Positions 1 through 11,030 of a DNA stretch of 64,000 bases are shown in pieces. The notes below the pieces were generated by a model that was given only the letters and a program-made list of their open reading frames with translations, was not told where the DNA came from and did not search any database. This stretch comes from Euborellia annulipes (Eukaryota; Arthropoda; Insecta; Dermaptera; Anisolabididae). Every line of letters starts with the position of its first letter. Position 1 is the first letter of the stretch. The stretch lies in the NCBI GenBank assembly GCA_023213315.1, contig JAKCPI010009480.1, positions 372,001-436,000 on the forward strand, written 5' to 3'. The translations under genes were made by a program, and so were the position numbers.

Positions 1-287
1 AACATATATATATATATAGCTTATAATGTTTTTTTAAATAAAAAAAGTTATTTAAAAATTTGTCAAAATTCCCTAAACATAGGGTTACCACAATTTATTG
101 CACAGACGACTTCTGGATGGTCTGGGGGGTATGAAAAATTTTTTGAAAATTAGGCACTGAAATCTGCGTTTTTAGCTATCGTGAAAAATATTATCAAACT
201 TAGTTTGATTTATAAGCATTTTAAAATAAAAATAAGTATTATGGGGCACCTAGGTGCGACGCGGAGTAAATCTCCACGTTTTCAGTT

Positions 288-350
288 CATATTAGTAAAA
301 TCCGGACATTTCTCAGATCCGGACGCCAAATGAAACACGTGTTCCCGGGG
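288..350. repeat. Fragment of the TAGGGTTA-end element
   Basis: Inverted relative to 62434-62520: GTAAAATCCGGACATTTCTC, AGATCCGGACG and GAAACACGTGTTCCCGGG. Together with TAGGGTTACCA at about 79-89 it suggests a rearranged copy of the same family. Confidence 0.4.
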
Positions 351-656
351 ATATAGCCCCCTGCGCCCCCCCTCCCCCCACTGTCCTGTCTGCAGCCCTG
401 CAAATCATTAATGTTATTAAGATTTCTATTCTATTGAATTGTAATGAATCCTCTTCGTTGCTTTTAACGTTGCATGATAATCTAATAATACGTAAGGAAA
501 GTGAAAATTAAAAAAAAATTCCTATAATAAAGATGAAATTATTGCTTGGATATTTTAATATAATATAGAACTAAAACACCTTACAGTATGATTTGCTTTA
601 TCGAATATTTTAATACAATATAAAAAAATTTTAATTGTTTTAATTCTTTGTTCTTA

Positions 657-2821
657 GGATCTCTGATAAGACGAGGTATGGATGGAAAAATCATGAGGAA
701 AGCAGCTGCAAAAAAAAAATAGGTAAAATGAATCTTTATATTTCACTTTAATCCAAACAAAATAGAATTTCTTAACACTTTTTTAAGAATCTCAGGTTTT
801 CAAATGTTTTCTTATATATATATAACATAGAAGACGTGAGTGAGTTTTTTTATTATTATTGGGGCTGATGAATATATTAATACTAAGATTTACAGGGCTC
901 CAGTCTCCCCCCTCCCCCAGTGAACTTCGACAATATCTTATAAACTGAAAATTTAATCGATGTCGAGATTTTGATGGATATACGCGTTTTGAGGTCCCCT
1001 GAATCCAAAAAAGTTGTTTTAGCGACATAGTCTGTCTGTCTGTGTGTTCAATTTAAAGCATGAAGGAATTGAGTTAGGAGGTTGAAATTTTATAATTAAA
1101 TCAGACACCCACCTAGGGCGTGAAAATAAGCTTTTAAACAAAATCGGCCAAAAAGTACTAGTACTTTACTGTTGTACTTTTTCAGTTTTTTTCGAAGTTC
1201 TCTCCAAAGATTATGATTAAAATTCAAAAAGCAATTATTTTTTAGACGTTCTTTAATATGTATATTCTCATTTTACCTTAGAAATCTTCTGAAGACCACT
1301 TTACTCTTGTATTTCATAGGAAAGATAGGAGAAATGATTACTATGGTAACAAAATATAAATATTTTCCCATGTTTATAAATTTTACATCTTGAAATTTGA
1401 ATGTACCGATTTGCTGGAAACAACATTGTTGACACAAAAAATCTGGTGTGAATGACAAGCCCAGAACACAACTTTCGATTACCGAAGGTAAGAGAAAGTT
1501 GTGTGCTGTGCGACCATTCACACCAGATTTTTATCTTTTGTAGCAATTAAACAAGAATGAATGAGTATGAAAAAAAAAAAAAAAATAATAGAATAAAATT
1601 AAAATATATATATATATATATATACTAAGACCGAAACTCCTCAACTTCTCTCGGCATCACTCATACTTCAATATATATATACTAATCATATCTAATTGAT
1701 TTTTTCTTCTTTTTCAGGCTCAAAAGACACAACGCAGTGGCCGGATGGAGATTGAAAACTTCGCTGGATCATTTGCATCATATGGAATTCATTGTCAAAA
1801 AAATAACAGGCTGATAAAGCAAGAATATATTGTATAATGAAAAAGGAAACAGCGCGTCATTTTCTGGAAACTTATTTTGTAAGTGGTTAAACTTTTAATC
1901 TAAATACTTTCCACTATCATTGTTATAAAAATTGAACGGATCTAATAAGAAATATTCTTTTAATTCAGGGTGACTTTATGAACTTAGGAATTTATTTAAA
2001 TTTTTTTTACTAATACATTACGTTTGTGTGGACCTGGTTCATCCACCTCACAAATCCCTGGATCCCCTCTTGTATCCTTCTTTTCTTTTTCTTTCCACTT
2101 GGGGTTTTCTCAAGTAAATTATTTACAAATTATATATCAAGTAGAGAATGTTTACTTAAACCATAATCTTGGCCATTCAAAATTTATAATGGAAGCAATT
2201 TTTGAAAATTTTTTTAGACTTAGTATCATTATAGGGTTAATCAAAATTATTAAATTATATATATATATATATTTTTTATGACATAATTTTTTAAATAGTT
2301 AATTCGCTTTTTGAAATATTAATAGAATTTATCAGAGTTCAAAGTTATACTTTGCCATAATATAGTTTTATTTATTTTTCTAAGGGTTGATTTAAATATA
2401 GGATATTAATAATAAAATAATACTTAACTTGAGAAGTCCTCATTTGGAAAAGAAATGACATTATCTCCTCTCCCTAAATAACTTTAGAAAGCCTATCATA
2501 TTTAATTTAGAAAAGATTGAATTCAACTTTTAATTAAATAGAAAAAATCTTTAATACAAATAAATTATTCTGTAAATTAATATGATTGTAAAGAAATATA
2601 ATTATTGTATAAAGTTTTTTACTCTACTATTAACTACTAATAAGATTAAATGTACAACTTTTTTGTAAGGGAAAAAAACAAAAAAAAAAAAAAAAATTTG
2701 ATGTAACAACCCCAAAGCCTCCCAAGGGAGAAAAATAATAATAAATCCTATTTTTCTTTTTTAAGGTCTTACATCAAGCTGACAGCATTGGAAGAAATCA
2801 TTTGGTAATGGAAAAAGACAG
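657..2821 (+). other. Possible spliced transcript: three exon-like units on the plus strand
   Basis: Units 657-722, 1718-1878 and 2766-2821 each have a pyrimidine-rich tract and AG in front and GT behind (gtaaaa, gtaagt, gtaaca). The first two can be read as ISDKTRYGWKNHEESSCKKK joined to GSKDTTQWPDGD and a stop. I do not recognise it and the frame is short. It could be the 3' end of a plus-strand gene that starts before the window, a long non-coding RNA, or chance. Confidence 0.2.
955..1532 (+). repeat. Hairpin-ended dispersed repeat, left-truncated
   Basis: Contains the GATGTCGAGATTTTGATGG start, the TACTAGTACTTTACTG block and the complete right hairpin ending CACCAGATTTTT. Two short open frames inside are shared by other copies and are not genes. 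Confidence 0.75.
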
Positions 2822-3313
2822 GTAACAAATCTTTAAAATATATTATTAGTAGACTATTTAGTGATCTCAAGGTTTGTTTAATATTAAAGGGAGAATATTA
2901 ATTATAAAATATATTTAAAGTATTAAAAATATTTATTCTAATTAATATTCTTCTATTAATAAAAAACCAACTTTGAGATTATTAATAATCTTTAATAAAA
3001 TAGTATACTAATAATATATTTATTACTTTCAATAGTAACATGAAAAATATTTAAATTAGGTTTAATTAATATTCTTATATTAAAATAATAGAAATTATTA
3101 ATATTCTTGAATATAATATTTATTTACTAGGGATAGGTAATAGAAAGGAAAATAAAGTCATATATAAATATATTGATAGTGTTTATTAATAAATCATTAT
3201 ATAGTAATCTTCAATGAGGAGAGACGATGTGATCAGTTTGCTGTCCACCACCAACCCCGACCACCAACCCATGCGCGCAATGACTTATATAGCCTCCAGT
3301 CCCCACTCCTTGG

Positions 3314-3443
3314 CCCCTGGCGCATGCGCAGAGAGCTCAAGTCGACAGAGGCGACGGCGGCGGCCGCCCGCTTGCCCCCTGCATGTATGCATCCATACAT
3401 GCAGCGAGGCAAAGAAGGCCGCCGGCTCTCTGCACGCCAGGGG
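3314..3443 (+). ncRNA. GC-rich imperfect hairpin (pri-miRNA-like or foldback)
   Basis: The outer arms are CCCCTGGCG at 3314-3322 and its complement at 3435-3443, followed inward by GCAGAGAGC pairing, GGCGGCC pairing, TTGCC pairing, and a perfect 11-bp stem CTGCATGTATG (3379-3389) with CATACATGCAG (3394-3404) around a 4-base loop. The left arm has a large bulge of about 19 bases. The region is strongly GC-rich in an AT-rich setting and contains the palindrome GCGCATGCGC (3320-3329). It could be a microRNA precursor, a foldback element, or a promoter island. A 91-codon open frame over it looks like a by-product of composition. Confidence 0.45.
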
Positions 3444-3889
3444 CGCTAAAGAGAATATATTTATTAAATATATTTTTTATATTCAATAAATATATAAAGT
3501 CTTTAGCACTTATTCTGGTTTAAATTCCCTTGGATGAACCAAGGCAATGAGACTTGGATGTTCTTGGTCAGGCCGAGACCCTAAGCTCCCCCCACCACGA
3601 CAAGGTGACATCCTCGGGGGAGAAATTATAATAATAATTAAAAATTGGAATAAATATACAGTATGATTATTCAAATGAATAATAATCATTTTTTTTATTC
3701 CTTATTATACTTACACTTTTGTTTGAATTTTTTTTCTGAAATAAAATATTTTATTATATATTATAGTTTTTTTTTCGGTGTTATATCTAAAAAAATATAA
3801 GATTAATGACTTGTACATTATAATAATTCATGCATTTAATAAAAAGAAAAAAACTTACATGGCATTTTTATTTTTCCCTCAGAAATTAG

Positions 3890-4001
3890 TCTTCTAAAAC
3901 TGCATCTTTAGGCATCAAAATAATTAACTCTTACAATTGTTAGTCTCAGTCGGGGTATGAAAGTGATATTCTTGAATGTATGATGAGATCTTGCGCAAAT
4001 C
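3890..4001 (-). other. Possible terminal exon of the 4-9 kb minus-strand locus
   Basis: A good acceptor (ttcttaattgttttcag) precedes 4001. In phase 0, after the micropeptide first exon, it would add about 29 residues starting ICARSSHHTFKNITF and then a stop. It may equally be a 3' UTR exon after the 5801-5634 exon, whose donor is strong. Weak, splice-signal evidence only. Confidence 0.2.
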
Positions 4002-4437
4002 TGAAAACAATTAAGAAAGTTACCTTTAATCTAGAATGATTAAGTTAGATAAAAAAAAAAAAAAATTAATATTCAAAAGCAGGGGGTTGATTGAGTCTTA
4101 TAGAAAACTAGAATTAAAAGCTTATTTTTTTTAAATTTAATTAATATTAAATATACTTGACATTTGGAAGATATCAAACCCTTCAGTCAGATTAAAATAT
4201 TTATTTTTTATTTCTTACTTAAATCATTTTGAAAAATTAAAAATTTAATTTTCTGAAATCTTTTCTAGATTATAAAGAATTAATTTTAAAATAGGGTAAA
4301 AGATCTTGGCAAAAAATAAATATTCGATGATGACCACGATTACACGCCATCGTCGGAGAACTCTTTCTCCTAGTCACTTAGTCATAAATAAAATAAATAG
4401 TTTAGGCTTTGACATTTGTTATCATTAATAAAAGAAT

Positions 4438-4548
4438 TAGATTTTCGGTTTAACTGTGGTTTATTTGTAAAAATTACAATTTTAATTTTTACAAATATTT
4501 ACATAATTGTAATTTTTACAAATAAACCACAGCTAAACCAAATCTATT
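4438..4548. repeat. Palindromic mini-element
   Basis: AGATTTTCGGTTTAACTGTG...AAAAATTACAATT is mirrored by AATTGTAATTTTTAC...CACAGCTAAACCAAATCT. Arms of about 45 bases around an AT-rich spacer. Confidence 0.65.
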
Positions 4549-4705
4549 GATTTTTAAAATGACCCTACAATGAGGAGGATGGTCATTTCACTCAACAATG
4601 GAGGTGTAATCGAGACGCAACGTCGGGAACATAGTCATCGTGGTTATTAAATGGGTTCATAGCATTTAGTCCAAATGTTTTTTTAACCGTTATGAGTATC
4701 AATGG

Positions 4706-5257
4706 AATATCAATACGAGACAAATAGGTATTTTAATGTAAAATTTAAAAATTCTATTCAATAGGGATAAAATAAAGAGATGAAATATTTAATTACCTGA
4801 GATACAGTGTATATACAGCGAGTCAAAGTTGAAAGTTGGTTGTATAGATTAAATAATAAGAGAAGAAAAGGAATTGGCCAGTGTAAAGTCCGGTGTGATT
4901 TGTATATATATATAGATGTGATATATGTCTTGTTTCCTTTCGGAGTCTCAATCAAATCAGTAGTCATTTCTAAAATTAAAAAGAAAAAAATAGATTAATA
5001 CAAATTATTATTAACTGACATAAATCTAAAAAATGAAGTTCTGGTTTTAAAAAATATATTACCTAATATTCATAAATGTATAGACCTATTTATTTATTAA
5101 ATGTTTTATTGTTGTCTTCTTAATAGTTTGAAATCTGATCGGTGTTGTCTTTCATATTAATATTCATATTGCTATATCTAAAATTAAAAAGAAAAATATT
5201 AAATTAAATTATTTTATAATTAACATGTATTTATTATTTATGTAGGGACAATAAAGT
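4706..5257 (-). repeat. Direct duplication, copy 1, with two exon-like units
   Basis: Partner of 6389-6961. The minus-strand exon-like units are about 5182 to 5068 (donor GAATATTAG|gtaata) and 4969-4797 (donor TCAG|gtaatt). The second encodes the same MTTDLIETPKGNKT start as its twin, but TA-repeat length differs and the frames diverge after SIY. The two copies flank the micropeptide exons. Confidence 0.6.
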
Positions 5258-5299
5258 AGGAAACAAAATTTCTCTTATTTATAAATTGAGACATCCAAC

Positions 5300-5544
5300 C
5301 AAGGGCGAACGGATACAGCCCCCCTCGAGATTTGAGAAAAATATTTTTTTTTGGGAATAAAATTTTATTTTTAATATAAATTTTTAAAAATTAATAGTTA
5401 AAAATTTGATTTGTATATATATTCGGGTAAACAAGTACAAAATGAACCTTTAAATTACCGAAATTATGAAAAAATTGCGTGCTATGCGACCAGTCACACC
5501 AGATTACCCCCCCCCCCCTCGAGAAACCTCTGGAACCGCCCTTG
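5300..5544. mobile_element. hAT-like MITE (CAAGGGCG ends), near-perfect 8-bp TSD
   Basis: Ends are CAAGGGCG and CGCCCTTG. The flanks catccaac and catccaat match at 7 of 8 bases. It has C-rich interior segments near both ends and an internal fragment of the hairpin-ended repeat family (the ACCAGTCACACCAGATT block). It lies between the two exons of the candidate micropeptide's neighbouring exon-like units. Confidence 0.7.
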
Positions 5545-5729
5545 CATCCAATGACCTGGAATCTGTGTGATTAACCTGAGAATATATTTAACTATCAACT
5601 TTAAATGTTTATAATATATTAATTTTTACTTACTTTAATTGAAATAAAATAAGTCTCTTTCTCAATTTGGATGTTTTGACTCTCGAGAAGTTCGGTGAAA
5701 AGTTTTCATTTGTTCTTGTTAGCCAAGAG

Positions 5730-6292
5730 CTAATTGGCATCTAGGTGTTGTAAACTCGCGAGCATATTTTGGCTAACTTCAACTTGTGCCAGGTAAGAGA
5801 TCTGAAAAACAATAAAAATAATTAATTATAAAATATTCATATTAACTTCTTGACGTCTGAATCAGCATTTAAATATTCATATTAATCTTTTATCTGACTG
5901 AATATTGAATGAATAAGTACATTTTTTATTGAACCCAAATAGCAAAGTTTATTTACTTACTATTATATATATGAAGACTTGAAATAAATTTTGATCTAAA
6001 TGCCATGATTCAAGTCCCAAACCTGTGTGTAATAAATCAGATCATTACCATCAAAATACGTGTGTTGAATGTGTATGTACCCTGCACATAAAAAAAAAAT
6101 ATCTTTATCTCAAAACTTGGAAAAAAACACAACTTGTTAGATCATAATTTGCTTCAGGTCTTCATATAGGTAATTGCGATGATTTAATTTAACCTTGGGA
6201 AAAATAATATTTTCTAATAAAATAAAATTACTCACCAAATGGTAAATGCAGCAGGCAACAATGAGTAAGCATATCGTTGTGACAAAGAGCAT
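5730..6292 (-). CDS. Candidate 42-residue single-helix micropeptide from two spliced exons
   Basis: Exon 6304-6236 (acceptor cttatttcag, donor gtgagt) and exon 5801-5634 (acceptor ttgtttttcag, donor gtaagt) join in phase 0. The ATG at 6292-6290 starts a frame that reads MLFVTTICLLIVACCIYHL in the first exon and ISYLAQVEVSQNMLASLQHL plus DAN-stop in the second. The first 19 residues form one hydrophobic helix; the rest is a polar tail, so it would be a small membrane protein. I do not recognise the family. The frame crosses an intron of 434 bases, so no single open frame shows it. The four residues before the ATG (NFIS) are also open, but no upstream start was found. Both splice sites are strong and the codon pattern looks protein-like, but it is too short to be sure. 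Confidence 0.42.
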
Positions 6293-6388
6293 GCTGATGA
6301 AGTTCTGAAATAAGAGAAAAAAAAGTAATTAATATAGAGATACAATAGAATAATCATTTATAATTAAAATAAAATATAATATTATTTT

Positions 6389-6961
6389 AATATCAATACG
6401 AGACAAACTTTAATAAGGAAAAATTTATAATATAGGGCCGGTATTTTAATGTAAAATTTAAAAATTCAATAGGGATAAAATAAAGAGATGAAATATTTAT
6501 GATTTACCTGAGGTACTGTATATATACAGCGAGTCAAAGTTGAAAGGTGGTTGTATAGATTAAATAATAAGAGAAGAAAAGGAATTGGCCAATGCAAAGT
6601 CCGGTGTGATTTGTATATATAGATGTGACAAATGTCTTGTTTCCTTTCGGAGTCTCAATCAAATCAGTAGTCATTCTAAAATTAAAAAGAAAAAATAGAT
6701 TAATACAAATTATTATTAACTGACATAAATCTAAAAAATAAAGTTCTGGTTTTAAAAAATACATTACCTAATATTCATAAATGTATAGACCTATGTATTT
6801 ATTAAATGTTTTGTTGTTGTCTTCGTATTAGTTTGAAATCTGATCTGTATTGTCTTTCATAATAATATTCATATTGCTGTATCTAAAATTAAAAAGAAAA
6901 ATATTAAATTTAATTATTTTATAATTAACATGTATTCATTATTTATTTAGGATCAATAAAG
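6389..6961 (-). repeat. Direct duplication, copy 2, with two exon-like units
   Basis: This roughly 570-base block is a close copy of 4706-5257 in the same orientation, alignable over nearly all its length apart from a short insertion near its left end and a variable TA run. On the minus strand each copy holds two units with splice signals. Here one starts at about 6884 and ends at a GAATATTAG|gtaatg donor near 6769; the second is 6675-6508 (168 bases) with a CCTCAG|gtaaat donor. The 168-base unit begins with an ATG reading MTTDLIETPKGNKTFVTSIY. No frame stays open through all units, so they may be non-coding. Confidence 0.6.
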
Positions 6962-7319
6962 TTGATAATAAAATGACAATTTGTGAAGTGGCTGTTGTAT
7001 TTTAACAATGTGTTGGAGTAGACAGCAAGGAAAAGGCATCCTTATCTAATTAAAGGCAAAACTGTCACAACTACTCTTGGGTTTCATTTCGTAGAGGCTT
7101 ATTTCCTGGCTGCCTGCTGATTCACATATTGTTGATAATAAAATATGAGGTAGTTAGTTTAGTCTACCCAATATTTCCTTATCTAAATGAATGTATATAT
7201 ACACTGTCCCAAGAAATTAACACACCTATAGATAAAATAAGTAATAAAAGTAAGCAAAATTTATGAAATTCCGAATATATTATTTTGATTTGTAAAGATA
7301 AAATAAAATAAAATTACCT

Positions 7320-8145
7320 AATATATATGATGAGTTCCATTCCATGTTTTTCTTATTTTCATTTTTTCATTACACACCCACACACATCAATTATATTTAT
7401 ACATTGCACAATTTTTGGAATATTATGATGATGATTTGTTTTTCTCCTTCAGATTATCAATCAGTTGTATGGATCATCTCTTTTGTTCTCAATTTAAAAG
7501 ATTCAGTTTCATTTTTTGATTACACACATATCAATTGATATATATATACATTATAAAATTTTGGGCATAATTTGATGATGTGTTATTCTTCTTCAGGTTA
7601 TCAAATCTTTGAATATCACATCTGAAATTAAAATGAAAGATATAAATATTAAGGAGACTAAGCATGCATTTATCTAATATAAAAAGAGACAGATAAATAA
7701 TTCTTTGGGAAGTCTATAAAGTAGTAATTTGACAGATTGTGTTTAAATGGAGTTTTTAACAATTTAAAATATCTATTTAAATAATTGAATTGTTGAGAGA
7801 AGTAGAGAAAATTTAGGAAATTCTGAATAAATTAAATTGATTTTTAAAGAAATAAAATTAACTAATATATATATATATATATATATGATGATTTTCATTT
7901 CAAGTAAAAAAAAACATAATTGGTACTTGCCTTGATTTTATTTAAATTCTGTGCTAATCGCGACAATTATTGTTGGCAGTGGTAGAATCTTTTTTGTTCT
8001 AATTAAAATAGAAGGAGATTTGAGAATTCATTTTCACTTTTTCAATACACATCAATTATATTTATACATTACACAATTTTTGGAATATTCTGATGATGTT
8101 TTGTTTTTCTCCTTCAGATTATCAAATTTTTGTAAATCACATCTG
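7320..8145 (-). repeat. Three tandem diverged copies of an exon-like unit
   Basis: Three copies of a unit of about 120-140 bases lie at roughly 7340-7460, 7495-7620 and 8020-8145. They share a TTATCAAA...GATGATG...CAATT(A/G)TA pattern. On the minus strand the two outer-facing copies begin with an AATTTCAG acceptor at 7617 and 8139 and read CDIQRFDNLKKNN and CDLQKFDNLKEKN in the same frame. That conservation hints at past or present coding, but each copy stops after about 30 codons. The lowest copy ends at an ATATTAG|gtaatt donor near 7320. Confidence 0.45.
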
Positions 8146-8655
8146 AAATTAATATGAAAATATTATATATACCGTACGGTAAGTAATAAATACTAAGCAT
8201 GCATTTAAATAACAAATAAAAGTTGACAGCTAGATAATTCCATGGCAAGTTATAAAATGATTTGAGTTTTAAACAAATGAGAATGAATTCATTAAAAAAA
8301 TAATATTATATTATAATCATAATTTGTAATATCATATTTTTGGGCTGTTAATTATCTTAAGAAATTAGAAATTTAAAAAATTGCAATTAAAATAAAATTA
8401 AATTAAGAAATTTTGACAGAGTTGAACAAAATGATGAATGGATCAAATAAAATAAATAATTTAATAATTATTAAATTAAAAATAAGTTGAATAGGAAGAG
8501 TTTAAAAGAATAATTAATAAAAATTTGGTTAGAATAATGAATCATTGATAGCCAAAGGAAACATGTTTACTCACGAGTTTAGCCTAATCCAAATAATGAA
8601 TTCATTTAAAATATTAATTCTGAACAAATTAAATAAATATAAATGAATCACTCAC

Positions 8656-8812
8656 CTTAAAAAGTGTAAATAATTGAGATGAAATATAAACAAATTGGAC
8701 GTTTTCTAATTAAACAGGCACGAGCTGTCAACGAAGGCGAGCAGGCAGAGATGAGAAAAAGAGATGAGACATTCAAACCAGAGAGGTGTCGCAGAATTCA
8801 TCAAAACTTGAT
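8656..8812 (-). other. Upstream exon-like unit of the micropeptide locus with a signal-like uORF
   Basis: The 157-base unit has an acceptor of seven T then AG and a strong donor (TTTAAG|gtgagt). It is free of the surrounding low-complexity sequence. An ATG at 8801 opens 31 codons starting MNSATPLWFECLISFSHLCL, hydrophobic like a signal peptide, and stops in the exon (TAG at 8708-8706). The end of the exon is phase-compatible with the 6304-6236 exon but carries a stop in that frame, so it would act as 5' UTR. Inference from splice signals and composition only. Confidence 0.3.
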
Positions 8813-8892
8813 CTAAAAAAAGAAATTATAATAATAATACTTCTCCTTTCTTAAAATTATTTTATGAATTAAAAAAAAAATTTATTTAAAAT

Positions 8893-9270
8893 CAGAGTTG
8901 GGTTTTATACACGATTTTGCAGTTTTATACAAAAATCGCGGATAAAACTTGTATAAAATGTATAAAACGTATAAAATGTATAAAACTTGGATGCGCATGC
9001 GCAAACCCGACGAGAAGGAAATTCAAATAAAATTTCATTTTTCAATTATTAACATTTTGATTATATTATTCACTAAATAAAAAGCAAACAACATTGTCAA
9101 TGCTTTAAAACATTATAAAATATGAAAAGCTTTTAAGCTGTTTTTTCAGGGGGGGGTTGGTTTTTTACAGTTTTATACCTTTTATACATCGGCCTAGTTT
9201 TATCCGCGATAGTTTTATACATGTATAAAACCGTGTATTATACTCGGCGGGATAAAACCTGCCAACTCTG
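8893..9270. mobile_element. hAT-like MITE, TSD tttaaaat
   Basis: Ends are CAGAGTTGG and CCAACTCTG. The 8-bp duplication tttaaaat is exact on both sides (8885-8892, 9271-9278). The interior holds several GTATAAAA-type repeats in both orientations and a GCGCATGCGC palindrome at 8993-9002. No coding capacity; 378 bp. Confidence 0.85.
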
Positions 9271-10325
9271 TTTAAAATTCTATAAAACATCTAATATTTT
9301 TTTTTAAAGTCAATATGGTTGAACTTCAGAATTGGAGTCACATAACGTGGGCTCCCTATTCCCTCTCCATTATCGGAAGCCTATTCTTTAGTTCACCCAT
9401 TTTTTTAAACAGAAAATTGGGAGTGGAATAATAAAATTAATTATTAATTTGAATATTTAAAAAAATTTGAAGTGATTAAAAGAAATAAATTATTACAAAC
9501 TTTTTTATTTTGCAATTATATTAATCTTGATATTAATGAATCATTAAAAAGAGAGGAAATTATAAAAATTTTCATTTTCCTCAAAGCTTTTTTTTTTTTT
9601 TTATCTCTTATCTTCGGGAATAAATATATTCAAAGTATAGATTTTTCTTTAATAATTATTAGAGATCCGCAGTTAGTTGAATAATAAAAAAGATGATATA
9701 AATAAAAAAAAAAAACTGCCCCCTTCTAAAGTTTTTGCGGGTTTTTCTTAATTTCTTTGCTCAAAAAGTATTTTTTTCACAAGAAAAAGTTGATCAAATA
9801 GTGAGCTCCGTAGATTATCCTCAGCTGAGAGAGTGGTGAAGCTTATTGAAATTTATAATAAATAATTTACGAAAAACCAACGAAAGCGACTTTACTTTGG
9901 GGCATCCTTTCCTTTATCCGATTGTCCTGAAATTTTAGACAGATTTATTTTATGCAATGGTATTTTAAGAAAAAAAAAAAGTTTGCCCCCCCCCCCCCCC
10001 CAGAAAAAGTTGAAATGACCCCACAGGAAAAGCAACATAATTGAGTTCACTAACTATTAAATGAAATATGAAATTAGTTAGATGGTCTGGGCTGCAAAAA
10101 TTTAAAAGTGTAGCTATAAAATTTTTTCGGGTTGAGTTTTTTGGACAATCGAGGTGATAACTTTCAGTAAATAAAGTGAACGATCACTTGAATGCTCGTC
10201 TTCCCCTCCTCTCTTCATGCAAAATTTTAAGACACCAGAGGAAGAATCGCCAAAGAACTACAACTGAAGATCCTGCACTGGAGATGGCCAGGCGTTAGGC
10301 TAGCTGAAATATTTGCAAAATATAT

Positions 10326-10366
10326 GGGGGGGGGGGGCGGGGGGGGGGGGGGGGGGGGGGGGGGGG
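10326..10366 (+). repeat. Poly-G tract (about 41 bases, one C)
   Basis: Almost pure G, interrupted by a single C. It directly precedes the MITE at 10374 and could form G-quadruplexes. Similar tracts are at 18319-18358, 33156-33174 and 52186-52232. Confidence 0.9.
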
Positions 10367-10373
10367 TATAAGG

Positions 10374-10545
10374 CAGGGCCGGATCTAGAGGGGGGCAGTG
10401 GGTGCATGTGCCCCGGGCGGCAGATATCAGGGAGCGGCAATTAAAGAAAGATTTACTAAAAAAAAGGTAAAATGATATGAATTTTGTATAGAAAATTTTA
10501 AGGAGGGGGCGGCAAATTAAATTTTGCCCCCTAGTTCCGGCCCTG
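10374..10545. mobile_element. hAT-like MITE (CAGGGCCGGA family), TSD gtataagg
   Basis: Terminal inverted repeats are CAGGGCCGGATCTAG and CTAGTTCCGGCCCTG, flanked by an exact 8-bp duplication gtataagg. It is 172 bp and non-coding. Close relatives sit at 26103-26289 and 26785-27133. It lies directly beside the poly-G tract ending at 10366. Confidence 0.9.
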
Positions 10546-10975
10546 GTATAAGGCGATTCCTGAAAAAATTTTTTTGCTGTTTTATTTCTACCATTAAATC
10601 ATAATATATTTTGTGGAAAAACTTTCTAGAGTTTTTCTAATTATATTTAAAATTCTGACATATTTTGTGAATATTTTTATTTATTTCTTTTAGACCTTTT
10701 TCGGCCCCATTCCATTTATTTCAAATGATTGGGTAGTCAATTCAATTTTTTTTTTAACCCTTTTCGTCTACTGAGATCACTTATGGGTTTGAATTTATTG
10801 TATAAATTTAAAATCTAATTTACTGATGGCTACCGGAGGACGTTCCACACGCTAATTGCTCGGGGTCACCAATCCGAGCTCTCGTCGCGCTTGGCATCTG
10901 TTAACCACAAGGATGATTGTTGCTCTTCACTGTTACCAGGCTCCCCGGCAGTCAATTCAATTGAAATACATTTTT

Positions 10976-11030
10976 TACTTTCTCTTACCTATATGTATAT
11001 GTTAATATACATATATATAAAGAGAAAGTA
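10976..11030. repeat. Isolated end hairpin of the dispersed repeat
   Basis: TACTTTCTCTTACCTATATG pairs with the following ATATAAAGAGAAAGTA. It is the solo left-end hairpin with nothing else of the family nearby. Confidence 0.5.

Noticed and set aside
1273..1546. Overlapping open frames in the hairpin-ended repeat
   Set aside because: The sequence is a dispersed repeat and most copies, truncated or mutated, do not keep the frame open.
3214..3489. 91-codon open frame rich in Arg, Pro and Ser over the GC-rich hairpin
   Set aside because: Its composition follows the hairpin and its end runs into AT-rich low-complexity sequence. No domain or signal is recognisable.
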